Positions 23,561-32,481 of a stretch of DNA of 64,000 nt are shown piece after piece; positions within the stretch are counted from its first letter, which is position 1, and the number at the start of each line of letters is the position of its first letter. A program made the position numbers and the translations under genes. Under the pieces are notes generated by a model. The model was not told where the DNA came from and searched no databases. It worked only from the letters and a program-made list of their open reading frames with translations. The stretch is from Celoporthe dispersa (taxonomy: Eukaryota; Ascomycota; Sordariomycetes; Diaporthales; Cryphonectriaceae): assembly GCA_016584495.1 (NCBI GenBank), contig WAID01000011.1, forward strand, positions 62,001-126,000, written 5' to 3'.

Positions 23561-23967
23561 CAATAGACAGACTTCCTACGTATTTCTTGCGCTATATTAT
23601 CGGCGGCGCAACTGAGGATTGCTGCACCAGGCGCAGGTGTAGCAGCAGCGAAGGTCGAGCGGCCCTCGCCAGAAGAAAATAGTTTTGGGTAGATATTAGA
23701 CCGAGTAGCGTGCTGTTGCTTAAGGCAGTGGAAGCTCGAGATCGCCCGCGGTAGATTGGTCAATAATGGTGACGGTGTGTGCCAGCAGCTGTGAGATCAG
23801 GAAAGCATTTCCGCATGTTATATTACTTAGAAGATGTCGGATTTTCTCCGCCTAAAAATAGGCACGACTACAACGATGCAATAGATTATGCATCGATATC
23901 CCCATGCCAAGGTGCCAGAGATTGGTGGATGCTGAGATACAAAGCGTCTCAGACAGTCCAAGAATGA

Positions 23968-24219
23968 TTTAAAAACATCAGCATTACCTGTGCAGCCGTC
24001 TCATATGTCGGAGATGTCACAAAGCCAGGCACGGTACTACAGCTGCTCCCGGCGGGCCTGGCCTACTGTCTTGACCTGGCGAACAAGGAGGACGACGTTG
24101 TCGGTGCAATCAGCCGGGAGTGTCTCTCACCACGATGCAGACAGATGGACGTGTCTGTCCCATGTGGTCCGCCTCTAGGCCGAGAGTCTACCGCTTGCAC
24201 CTATGGGCTGCGCCATTGA
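23968..24219 (+). pseudogene. Possible gene relic, family unknown
   Basis: An 84-codon open stretch with no ATG start reads as a plausible globular protein (for example VGDVTKPGTVLQLLPAGLAY and DLANKEDDVVGAISRE). A second coding-like stretch, MGCAIDPKALQEAVHRAGTG, follows in another frame from about 24205. I do not recognise the family. The lack of a start codon and the frame change suggest a decayed gene, or chance. Confidence 0.25.
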
Positions 24220-24529
24220 TCCCAAGGCCCTCCAAGAAGCGGTCCACCGTGCAGGGACAGGCTTCATCTACGCAGGCGCAACAACCTCTTTGCCCCCACC
24301 AGGTCATCCGCTCCAGTGAGATCCGTGATGCCGCCTTCTCGGTGACCAAGGTCATAATCCTGGGTATCATCGTCCGGTAACACCTCCAAATGGCTGCAAA
24401 ATAATACCGGTCAAAAGCACTGCAAAGTTCACTGACGATCCGAAATCACGGGGAAGCTTTTTCAAAACGCAACAACATCCGTCATTTACGTTATCAAGTG
24501 ATTGCCGCTTTACAACAGTCATACTTTCG

Positions 24530-24727
24530 TTGCTGCAGTTATTTTATGCTGCCTACACTCTCCATAACATGATGGGCATTCAGATCGAAATGTTCGGCTG
24601 TGCAGCCTATGGTCTGACAGTCGCACCTTATGTGTGCATGTCACTTGTCAACTTAGCTGGAAACGTCATGGCTCCTACATACTTCATCCATCCAAATTCC
24701 TTGTTGCTTTACCTGCGCCTCATCAGC
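24530..24727 (+). pseudogene. Possible membrane-protein relic
   Basis: A short frame without ATG start encodes a hydrophobic segment (MFGCAAYGLTVAPYVCMSLV) of the kind seen in fungal multi-pass membrane proteins. Flanks are AT-rich and stop-filled. Too short to assign; probably a decayed fragment. Confidence 0.25.
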
Positions 24728-25055
24728 TAAACAAAATATTGGAAAGGCTGGACTGATAGAATCCAACTTGATGGCATAGTGGGCGAAATCCTATTAGAAG
24801 CGGAGAAGGACGATGGGAAAGGGAGAAGTCAAGATTTCATGAAGGAGAATGACTTTAGAACACGGCGTTTGTTTTAGAGGTCTTAACATTCTTTATATTG
24901 TATTTTTTGACTTCGGTTGGAGAATTTACTATCGTAGCTCAAATGCTCCGCAGATATGGCATTTGCTCGGATCTTTCCAGCTTGAATAAATTCGGTTGAT
25001 AGAAATTGATGCTGTGGGTGGCTATCGTACATCTGCATGGCGAACGGATTAATTG

Positions 25056-26816
25056 TTACATCAAATTCATTGCATTGTTGTTAAAAACAAAAACATTGAA
25101 AAAACTGGACCGAAATCGCTGCAAGTTATTCAGATGTACCTGCTCCCGCTCCTCCTCGTTCTTGATTGTTGATAAAACTCGGAGAGCGTTCGCGTAATTC
25201 ATCCCAAAACCTCGAAGCGGATGGATGCGGTCTCGAATCCACTGCGTGTAGATAGGATCATTTGTCTCAAGCCCAGCAATGAAAAGAGGCCATGCAACCC
25301 TAAGGATAGCTGCGTCGCCCTCGAGCATGAAACCGCGATGCGCAAACCTCATGATCTGCTTTATAGGCTCAGCCTGTTCTAAGTCGACGCAGGCACCAGG
25401 CGTGGCAATTGTGCGGGAAAGGTCCAACACGCTTCCATAATAGTGTGCCATGGCCCAGCATATGCTGGGTTTCATATCTTGCTTGCTGCCTTCTGCCTTG
25501 GTGGTCCTCTCGTCTGCAGCGAGAAAAAGGGGCCGAAACTGCTCCTTCAGGGCCATCAGCGTAGCTTTAATATGTGTGATCAGCTGGGTGCGGCTGGCTG
25601 CATCCATCGCGGTCGCTTTCGCAACGAGAAAACGGAGTTTGGTGCACTCAAGGAAGAGCTGGAACGCGACCTGGTTCTCCATATCGTATGCGACTTCCGA
25701 AGGTGGGTAGTCATGAGCCCAGGCTTGCTTAAAGACCGGGGTGGAGTAATCGTACAGGGCGGAGAGTAGTCCAAGCGGTGACGACCCCTGAGAGTCCGAT
25801 GATTCTGAGTTGATGTGAGGCTGGCGGATAAAGGTAGCACTAAGCTGGCCACCAATTCCGAACCATGCTGCTCGAGCATCCATACAGGTGAGCCAGACAC
25901 ACAGCCTGCTGCTGAGGTGAGACATTCGCTGCGAAGGGCGGTTAAGGCCCAGCACGGGGTCTCTGCCTCGACTCGACTGTTCAAATTTTTCCCGGGCTAG
26001 CAAGTGAGTGTTTGCCTGCAGGATGGAAAGGACCCCTTGAAGATGTTTCGCCAGCGCATTGCCACTGTCAGTTCCGAATCTCTGTTCGTAGCTGACCATG
26101 AGCCAGAGGGTGGCGAGGGCGTCATCAAGCTCCGTGGAGTCAAGGTCTGGCCGTATCATGCGTCCCAGGAGCCTCAAGGCTTGGCTGTAATGGTTCACGG
26201 CTTCGACTACTACCACTCGTCGCTTCTGCTCGCTCTCGTGGCCAGACACGGTGGAAGGCTTGTGTATGATATGTTGCCGCCCAATGGCAAGGATCATGTG
26301 CATCACAGCTGCCGATGTTGCGCCGAGCCGAAAGATGATGGAGGGAACAGAGTACTTGGGGTTCTTGGTGTCCTGTACGGACGTGAAGACAGTGCGATAG
26401 TGAAAGATGGCCTCGTGGTCGGCTTCGCTGAGCATGATTCCGGCAAGGGATGCCGCAGGCGTCCTTAATAATGTCGATCGCGGCGACGGTGGCACGTCTG
26501 TCTCAGCGCATGTAGTACGCCGGTGAGGCGAACGTCGCGAAAGCTGACGCCCTCGGACAAGAACACCGGTTTGCTGAACACGCTGTGCAGAGCGCGCATG
26601 ACGCACGTGTGAGCGCCTGAGCCCCGGATCCCATCGACACTCGCGACACAGCCGAGCGCACCTCGCACAGGTCGGTTGACCTTCGTCGCATTTGACCTTG
26701 TGTCTCCGGCACGTCAGACATCCGGCCCGGGACCTAGGCCCGCTCCTGTTACCAAAAGCGCCGACAAAACCCGAAGCCGGAGTCTCCTGAAGGTCATTCT
26801 CGTGCTGCTTATTCAT
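25056..26816 (-). CDS. Zn(2)Cys(6) transcription factor, presumed regulator of the 25-34 kb cluster
   Basis: Nuclear regulator of 586 aa from the ATG at 26816, one exon. Zinc cluster Cys 33, 36, 43, 50, 53 and 60 in GCLTCRRHKVKCDEGQPTC, the classic CX2CX6CX6CX2CX6C, preceded by a short basic segment and followed by an Arg-rich linker. The rest matches the middle-homology type of fungal regulators (LSEADHEAIFHYRTVF..., helical throughout). An in-frame ATG at 26885 would add 23 residues; 26816 is preferred because it lies close before the zinc cluster as usual. A GATAGCCGA site lies 135 bp upstream of the ATG, the same motif found before the other four genes, so it may control itself. Divergent from the aminotransferase. 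Confidence 0.88.
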   Translation of the reverse strand: MNKQHENDLQETPASGFVGAFGNRSGPRSRAGCLTCRRHKVKCDEGQPTCARCARLCRECRWDPGLRRSHVRHARSAQRVQQTGVLVRGRQLSRRSPHRRTTCAETDVPPSPRSTLLRTPAASLAGIMLSEADHEAIFHYRTVFTSVQDTKNPKYSVPSIIFRLGATSAAVMHMILAIGRQHIIHKPSTVSGHESEQKRRVVVVEAVNHYSQALRLLGRMIRPDLDSTELDDALATLWLMVSYEQRFGTDSGNALAKHLQGVLSILQANTHLLAREKFEQSSRGRDPVLGLNRPSQRMSHLSSRLCVWLTCMDARAAWFGIGGQLSATFIRQPHINSESSDSQGSSPLGLLSALYDYSTPVFKQAWAHDYPPSEVAYDMENQVAFQLFLECTKLRFLVAKATAMDAASRTQLITHIKATLMALKEQFRPLFLAADERTTKAEGSKQDMKPSICWAMAHYYGSVLDLSRTIATPGACVDLEQAEPIKQIMRFAHRGFMLEGDAAILRVAWPLFIAGLETNDPIYTQWIRDRIHPLRGFGMNYANALRVLSTIKNEEEREQVHLNNLQRFRSSFFNVFVFNNNAMNLM

Positions 26817-26950
26817 ATTCGCGAGTCTCGAAGAGCGGAAGGACAAAACAAAGATGGCTCGGAGGACGAACCAGTCACTCCACATCAGGAGGTTGCGTGG
26901 GCGGAGCAAGCGCAGGGAAGTAATTGGTGGGTGGGTTTGTACATCTCACT

Positions 26951-26959
26951 GATAGCCGA
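26951..26959 (-). promoter_or_regulatory. YCGGCTATC motif, site 1
   Basis: GATAGCCGA on the + strand, 135 bp before the regulator's ATG. Contains TGATAG, a WGATAR-type GATA-factor core, overlapping a CGG triplet. Confidence 0.5.
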
Positions 26960-27039
26960 GCACGCATAGTTCAAGATTTAAAAAAACCCAGTAAATCAAA
27001 TGTGTAAGCTTGCCTGTTTAGCGCGATGTAACGTTTTGG

Positions 27040-27048
27040 TCGGCTATC
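27040..27048 (+). promoter_or_regulatory. YCGGCTATC motif, site 2
   Basis: TCGGCTATC in context GGTCGGCTATCA, upstream of the aminotransferase. Confidence 0.5.
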
Positions 27049-27230
27049 AATTTTAGCCCTTTCTAGGCCAAAGATGACTGGCTGAGGCGATAGAGGTGCA
27101 CGAGGAAATAATTATATCAAAGATAGCCCTGATATATCCTCAAAAACATTCTTTGGTCTCAAAATTACAAGAGTATGGTTGCGGTAGTACTGCACGGGAC
27201 TCTCCGGCCGGATACTTGACTCTTCCAACG

Positions 27231-28602
27231 ATGATTTCTATCGACAGCGACACGACCGGACCCTCGTGTCTGAGTGGCCTCAAGGAAGTGATTCTGGACG
27301 GGCCGTTTCTTCTTGAGGCAGCTTACCGAACCGATAACGACACGCGCAAGGTTAACTTGGGCATTGGCGCATATAGGGACAGCAATGGCCGCCCATGGAA
27401 GTTGCCTTCAGTCGTCGAGGTAATAACCAACTGCTCCGTTTTCTTGTTCATTGTTCAGCTGATCAGGTCCAATGTCGTCGTTGTCTGGCTGACAGCACAC
27501 TGTCCTTCTTACTTAGGCCAAGAAGAATCTAGATATCGTTCATGCCACCCATGAGTACCTCCCACTGCACGGATCCGACAAATTTTTGACCGGGGCCCGG
27601 GCCCTCGTCTTTGGTAGTACGCTCTTGTCTCTAGCCGCAGACCACATATCATCCATTCAGACGGTTTCCGGCACTGGCGCCAACAGCCTCATTGCCCGCT
27701 TCCTTGGAAAACACCTCCGACCTAGAAGCGTCTGGTTCCCGGATCCGACATGGGACAACCACTTCCGCATCTGGCGCGAGAACGCCCCGGAAGTGCGACC
27801 AAGACTTTATCCATACTACAAAAGTGATCCTCCCAGCCTCGATTTGGAGGGCTTGCTATCGACACTCGAGGAGTTGGCAGAGCCCCACGACGTCGTGTTG
27901 CTGCATGCCTGCGCTCACAATCCCACGGGGTTCGACCCAGCGCACGAACAGTGGGAACGGATAGCCGCGGTGTGTCAAGACAAGCAGCTGTTCGTCCTGT
28001 TTGACTCGGCATACCAGGGATTTGCGTCTGGCGATGCCGAGGAGGATGTCTGGTCTGTCAGGCACTTCATGACTCGTCCAGCCATAGAGCTAGCGGTATG
28101 CCAGTCGTTCTCGAAGAACATGGGCCTATATGGGGAACGCGCTGGGGCTCTACACGTTGTGTCTTCTCGGCTTGCCAGCTCTGATGTGTCTCGCTGCATC
28201 AGGAGCCAGCTTGTCGAATTGCAGCGAGGGGTCTTTTCGTCACCACCGCTTTTCGGATCTCGGGTTGCCACTGAGGTCCTTTCCGATCCGGAGCTGCTTG
28301 GCAAGTGGTTCCAGGATCTTTCGACCATGAGCGAGCGGGTCAAGGCTATGCGGAAGGCATTGTACGAGGAGCTGACGCGTCTGGGAACCCCTGGTGACTG
28401 GTCATTCATTGTTAGCCAGGTGGGAATGTTCTCCTATACCGGGTTGACCAAAAAGCAAGTGGAGACTCTACGAAGTGACTTTCACATATACATGTTGGAT
28501 TCGGGAAGAGCATCGTTATGCGGCTTGACGTTTGAAAATGTAACATATGTTGCTGCTTCTATCCATCATGTAATAACTAGTCAGGGCCACGGTCGGGATT
28601 AG
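27231..28602 (+). CDS. Aspartate aminotransferase-type PLP enzyme (class I)
   Basis: Fold-type I aminotransferase, 424 aa, exons 27231-27419 and 27517-28602 (97-bp GTAATA..TAG intron, phase 0). Aspartate aminotransferase signatures: VNLGIGAYRD near the N-terminus, the substrate/cofactor motif ACAHNPTGFDP, and the PLP lysine in SFSKNMGLYGERAG. It would exchange an amino group between aspartate or a related amino acid and 2-oxoglutarate. No clear mitochondrial targeting sequence, so probably cytosolic. As one of five genes sharing promoter motifs, it most likely handles the amino acid released by the neighbouring amidohydrolase, giving a 2-oxo acid for the adjacent dehydrogenase; that chain is inference. 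Confidence 0.92.
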
Positions 28603-28927
28603 CTTGAATACTGCTGTGAACACGAGGTCATCCAGGGATCTAAATAACGGAATGTGTCGCACCACGCAGTTCGCCTGCTTCCTGATGTGAACTTTATTCA
28701 GCAGTCCTTGTTCAGACAACTTTGACTGCTTCCTGATACTCAGGTAGAATTAGAAGCCGATATCATGCTTAGCTTCAAAAATTACAACGCAAAGTCTGAG
28801 GACTCAAATATTGTCAAAGATTATGCTGCGTGACCAATGAACACCGAACATGCGAAGAACCAAGCTGCACCCTCACCCCCACCCCCCCTGATCTTCGCAT
28901 TCCACTATCGGACCCTTGATTGGTTGG

Positions 28928-28936
28928 TCGGCTATC
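28928..28936 (+). promoter_or_regulatory. YCGGCTATC motif, site 3
   Basis: Context GGTCGGCTATCA, identical over 12 bases to site 2; 206 bp before the dehydrogenase ATG. Confidence 0.5.
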
Positions 28937-28974
28937 AGACGCTCGCACGCCACCGACCAGAATAGCTCCGCATC

Positions 28975-28995
28975 ATGACCGGCTAATGCGATAGA
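28975..28995 (+). promoter_or_regulatory. 21-bp element paired with 27074-27094
   Basis: Matches the 27074-27094 element at 18 of 21 positions; both begin ATGACYGGCT and end GCGATAGA, and both lie about 140 bp before an ATG. Confidence 0.5.
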
Positions 28996-29141
28996 ATCCG
29001 CCAGCAACTAGAAATATTAACTTGGAAATGGCTGTGATCAAACAAAACTTCCTCTACTTAAGACGTCTAGGATTATTTCTGTCGCCAGGCAGCGACTTTC
29101 CAGCAATTCTAGGGTGCTTACACTTCACTCAGCCCATAAGT

Positions 29142-30396
29142 ATGTCTTCCTCTTCCGTTCCTCAGAAAGGTGCCCTGTTAGGAAGGGGTACGATAATACT
29201 GCTTTACCTTCCTATTCCTCCGAATAACAGATGGATCAACGACGTCGAGGCTCGCTACCCAGGACTCCGGGTTCGATGGCGCAGCCCACCTGAAGGTCGC
29301 AATGGTAAACTTTCGCCAGTATCCGATTTGACCGCTCAAGATTGGGACAACGTCACCATCTACGTCGGCGCTGGTTTGCCGCCGCCTGCTGAGTCCATGA
29401 CTACGGTTCGCTTCGTACAGCTTTCAACGGCTGGTGCAAATCTTTGGAGTGGTCATCCGGTATACCGGAACTTACAGATACCATTTTGCACTGCAAATGG
29501 AATACATGCGTAAGTCAGGCGAGTGAAGACCACGACCCTGGAGACCTGTCTCTTTTGTATTAACGTGATAATGCTCCGAGATGTAATTAGGCCACAAATC
29601 TCGGAGTGGGTCATTGGAACTTGGCTAATGGCCCAGCACAAGTTTCTCTGTTTCGAGGAACACATGAGGGAGTGCCGCTGGAATCCCAATTCCCACGATA
29701 CTATCGAGGACTCCGGGGGACTCAGGATGTCAGTCATGCGCAACAACCAGAATCACACCTTAGGCTCGGTCTTGAACTAATAATAGAGGGTGTAGGGGCA
29801 TACTTGGCTACGGTTCGATTGGGCGCCAGTGCGCCAAACTTGGCAAGGCATTAGGCATGGAAATTTATGCCTATACTAGAAGCGAGAAGACATCGCCCGA
29901 GTCTCGCAAGGACAAAGGCTATCGCCTTGAAGGAACAGGGGATCCATCTGGATCTCTACCCACGCGATGGTTCCACGGTAGTGACAGGGAGGCTGTTAAC
30001 AACTTCTTGGGTCAAGATTTGGATCTCTTGGTGATCAGCTTGCCGCTGAGCGTGGCAACCACAAAGATCATTGGCCGGGAACAATTCGACATTCTGAGCC
30101 GAAAGAAGACCTTCCTGGCTAACGTTGGTAGAGGCCAGCACGTCGACACCGTTTCATTGATAGAGGCCCTTGAATGTGGGAAAATACGCGGCGCCGCCCT
30201 CGACGTCACGGATCCCGAACCACTCCCAAGCGACCATCCTCTCTGGAAGGCAAAAGGTGTCTTCATCACACCTCATGTCAGCTGGAAGACACCGAGTTAT
30301 TGGACAAGAGTTTTGAGATTGTTGGACACAAACCTGGACAAGTTATGTCGCGGAGAGCGACTGGTCAATCAAGTGGACAAGTCAGAGGACTGCTGA
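29142..30396 (+). CDS. D-isomer-specific 2-hydroxyacid dehydrogenase
   Basis: NAD(P)-dependent enzyme interconverting 2-oxo acids and D-2-hydroxy acids, 368 aa. Exons 29142-29509, 29591-29728 and 29796-30396; introns GTAAGT..TAG and GTCAGT..TAG, both frame-preserving. Splicing the second creates the nucleotide-binding motif GILGYGSIGRQCA. Other family marks are ANVGRG (catalytic Arg region), DVTDPEPLP (Glu) and ITPHVSW (catalytic His). An in-frame ATG at 29031 would extend the N-terminus, but 29142 starts close to the catalytic domain. It shares promoter motifs with the upstream aminotransferase, suggesting that it reduces or oxidises the 2-oxo acid made there. Substrate not predictable from sequence. 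Confidence 0.9.
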
Positions 30397-30637
30397 GACA
30401 TCCTTCAATATGTGTACAGATTAAGGAAAAGTTTGACAAGTCGTCCTCGCACGGCATCTCTAACAGTATCAAAAGCCATAGAATAAATCTCTTTTCCGAA
30501 GCATTAAATATTGTCAACATGGTGCTATTCCAGCTTCAAGATTCAATGGTAAAATAATAAAGGTATGGTCTGAATAGTTCTTCCACTGTCGTTGGATTAC
30601 TAGTAAGTAAAGAGAGTCGTTGGCCTTGATAAACTAA

Positions 30638-32008
30638 TCAACACGTCTTTCTGCCAAAATCTTTCTGAGCATCCTTGCACAATTCATCATCTATGAGAAG
30701 CCGGATGCCCAGCATTGCCATGCCCTTCCCAGCGAGAAAGGCTTTAGCGAGTGCCTTTGGCGACGCAGCAGCCGCTGTAAATTCTGCAGTATGGATTCCT
30801 GCAGCTCCCGACGGAATTCTGTAAGTACTGTGAAGTGTTGGTACGACGTATGACACGTTGCCTGTGCATCTGTCAGAGTTCCTCGTGTTGCTCTTGGAGA
30901 CAATCCTGGGAAAGACACCGTGCGCTTACCCATATCAGTACCTGCAGTGCTTGGTTTGTCCGCCAAGATCTTAGTTGGTTCTCCAAGACGTTCCATTTCT
31001 TCCGCATATGCAGCCGATAAGGAGGTGTTTTGTCGCAGATCCATGTATGGAGCCCAACTGGATGAGGGTGGCTGTTAGCAATGAGGCGGTGAGCCAACAG
31101 ACACTGCCAACAAGATCGACTTACTCGTCGAACTGCACCTCGCAGCCTGTCGCTTGCGAAGCGGCTTCAAAGCATGCTTTTGATCTCTTCAAGAGGTCCA
31201 GCGCCCTCTCGCCTGTCGGTCCCCGAAAGGCATACAGCATACTCGCCTTCTCCGGGATAATGTTTGGCGCTTGGCCGCCGTCTGTGATTATACCATGTAT
31301 CCGGTCATCCGGCTGAATTTGTTGTCTCATCATCGAGAGGCTGGTGTAAGCCGACACTGCAGCATCCAAGGCGTTCCGGCCCTGCCAGGGACTCGCTCCG
31401 GCGTGGGCTGGCTTTCCATGAAAATGCACACCGAGCTTGCATGCCGATGTGAACTTGGGGCCGCCCACTCCCGAGAATTCTGAGCCAACGCTGTCCTCCA
31501 TCTCACCCAAAGGATGGGACATGATGGCGGCCGCAATCCCTGGGTCGGCAAAAGCACCAGCCTCTATGAGCTTGATCTTGCCGCCGCCGCCCTCTTCGGC
31601 GGGAGTGCCAAGGATTCGAACCCGGCCCCCAAGGCCGAGGGACTTCACCACTTTCGCGGCAGCCACGAATGACGCTAGCGAGGACAGGGCAATGAGATTG
31701 TGGCCACATGCGTGGCCTATTCCGGGCAAGGCATCATATTCGGCGCAGAAGACGATTGCTCGCGGTCCCTGTCCGACCTCAGCTTCAAAAGAAGTGCTGA
31801 GGCCATAGCTTTGTCTTGTCACGGCGAACCCATTGCGCTCGAGAAAGGAGCAAAGCGCGTCGTGGGCACGGAATTCCTCGTAACAAAGTTCGGGGTGCGC
31901 ATGAATGTCTAGAGAAACTTCCCGGATCTGGTCGTGGAGGCGGTGGGCTTCCTCGGAAACCAGTTCTCTGGCTCTTTCGAAAAGATCGTGAGGTTGTAAG
32001 GTACTCAT
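30638..32008 (-). CDS. M20-family amidohydrolase / metallopeptidase
   Basis: Zinc-dependent hydrolase of N-acyl amino acids or small peptides, 411 aa. Exons 32008-31125, 31057-30930 and 30861-30638; introns of 67 and 68 bp (GTAAGT..CAG, GTAAGC..CAG). The metal-binding pattern is visible as HAHPELCYEE, EYDALPGIGHACGHN and GTPAEEGGGGK. The dimerisation domain shows GKPAHAGASPWQGRNALDA, and exon 2-3 joining yields STAGTDMGNVSYVVPTLH, typical of M20 enzymes such as ACY1L2/AbgB types. Divergent from the permease across a 473-bp promoter bearing two copies of the cluster motif. The gene pair suggests uptake then hydrolysis of an amide-linked substrate (inference). Confidence 0.92.
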
Positions 32009-32481
32009 TGTAAGAGCTGAACACTTGCATTGACGGATAATACGAAGCAACGATGGGCAGGGCTGTATCGATGCGAAAGATCACCTGGAAGCAGTGTGCA
32101 TTCACATACAGTAACTCTAGCTGCACTATTCTTGGTATTAATTAACTATTGAAAATAATTGCTCCAGATTCTGATCTCATAGCGTTTGGGGGCGCATGTT
32201 AGCTCCGTCGGCTATCTTCAAATTATATCAGGCCGGCTATCTGTTATCATTGTGGGGCAGGCATATGCTGTACATAATTGTCGCGCGATAATGATCATGA
32301 TAAAAGCTGTCAACTTTGAATTGGGCTACGGAGCGGAGCAGTGGGAAGGCCAGAGGCTAAGCCCACAGGCATAATAGTACATCAGCGGAGTGGAACGGAG
32401 TATACTTGGGCACCCTAGGAAGATTGTACACAAAATGTGTTGGGTTCTCTCGAAGAATAAGAACCCTACGTGCTCTGCATC
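32009..32481. promoter_or_regulatory. Divergent amidohydrolase / permease promoter with two YCGGCTATC sites
   Basis: TCGGCTATC at 32208-32216 and CCGGCTATC at 32233-32241 stand in direct repeat, 25 bp apart, about 200 bp from the amidohydrolase ATG and 240-275 bp from the permease ATG. Confidence 0.55.
32208..32241 (+). promoter_or_regulatory. YCGGCTATC motif, sites 4 and 5
   Basis: Direct repeat of the nine-base cluster motif; the second copy has C for T at its first position. Confidence 0.5.

Larger units (their letters stand above)
23561..25055. other. Convergent intergenic region between the two clusters, with coding relics
   Basis: No intact gene. AT-richer than the flanks. Two stretches read like fragments of proteins (listed separately at 23968-24219 and 24530-24727). 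This marks the boundary between the polyketide cluster and the following metabolic cluster. Confidence 0.45.
26817..27230. promoter_or_regulatory. Divergent promoter, regulator / aminotransferase, with inverted YCGGCTATC sites
   Basis: GATAGCCGA at 26951-26959 and its reverse complement TCGGCTATC at 27040-27048 form an inverted pair 80 bp apart. A 21-bp element at 27074-27094 (core GGCTGAGGCGATAGA) lies 137 bp before the aminotransferase ATG and is matched before the next gene. Confidence 0.6.
28603..29141. promoter_or_regulatory. Promoter of the hydroxyacid dehydrogenase with shared motifs
   Basis: TCGGCTATC at 28928-28936 and the 21-bp element at 28975-28995 (core GGCTAATGCGATAGA) lie in the same order and similar spacing as before the aminotransferase. 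No gene otherwise. Confidence 0.55.
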
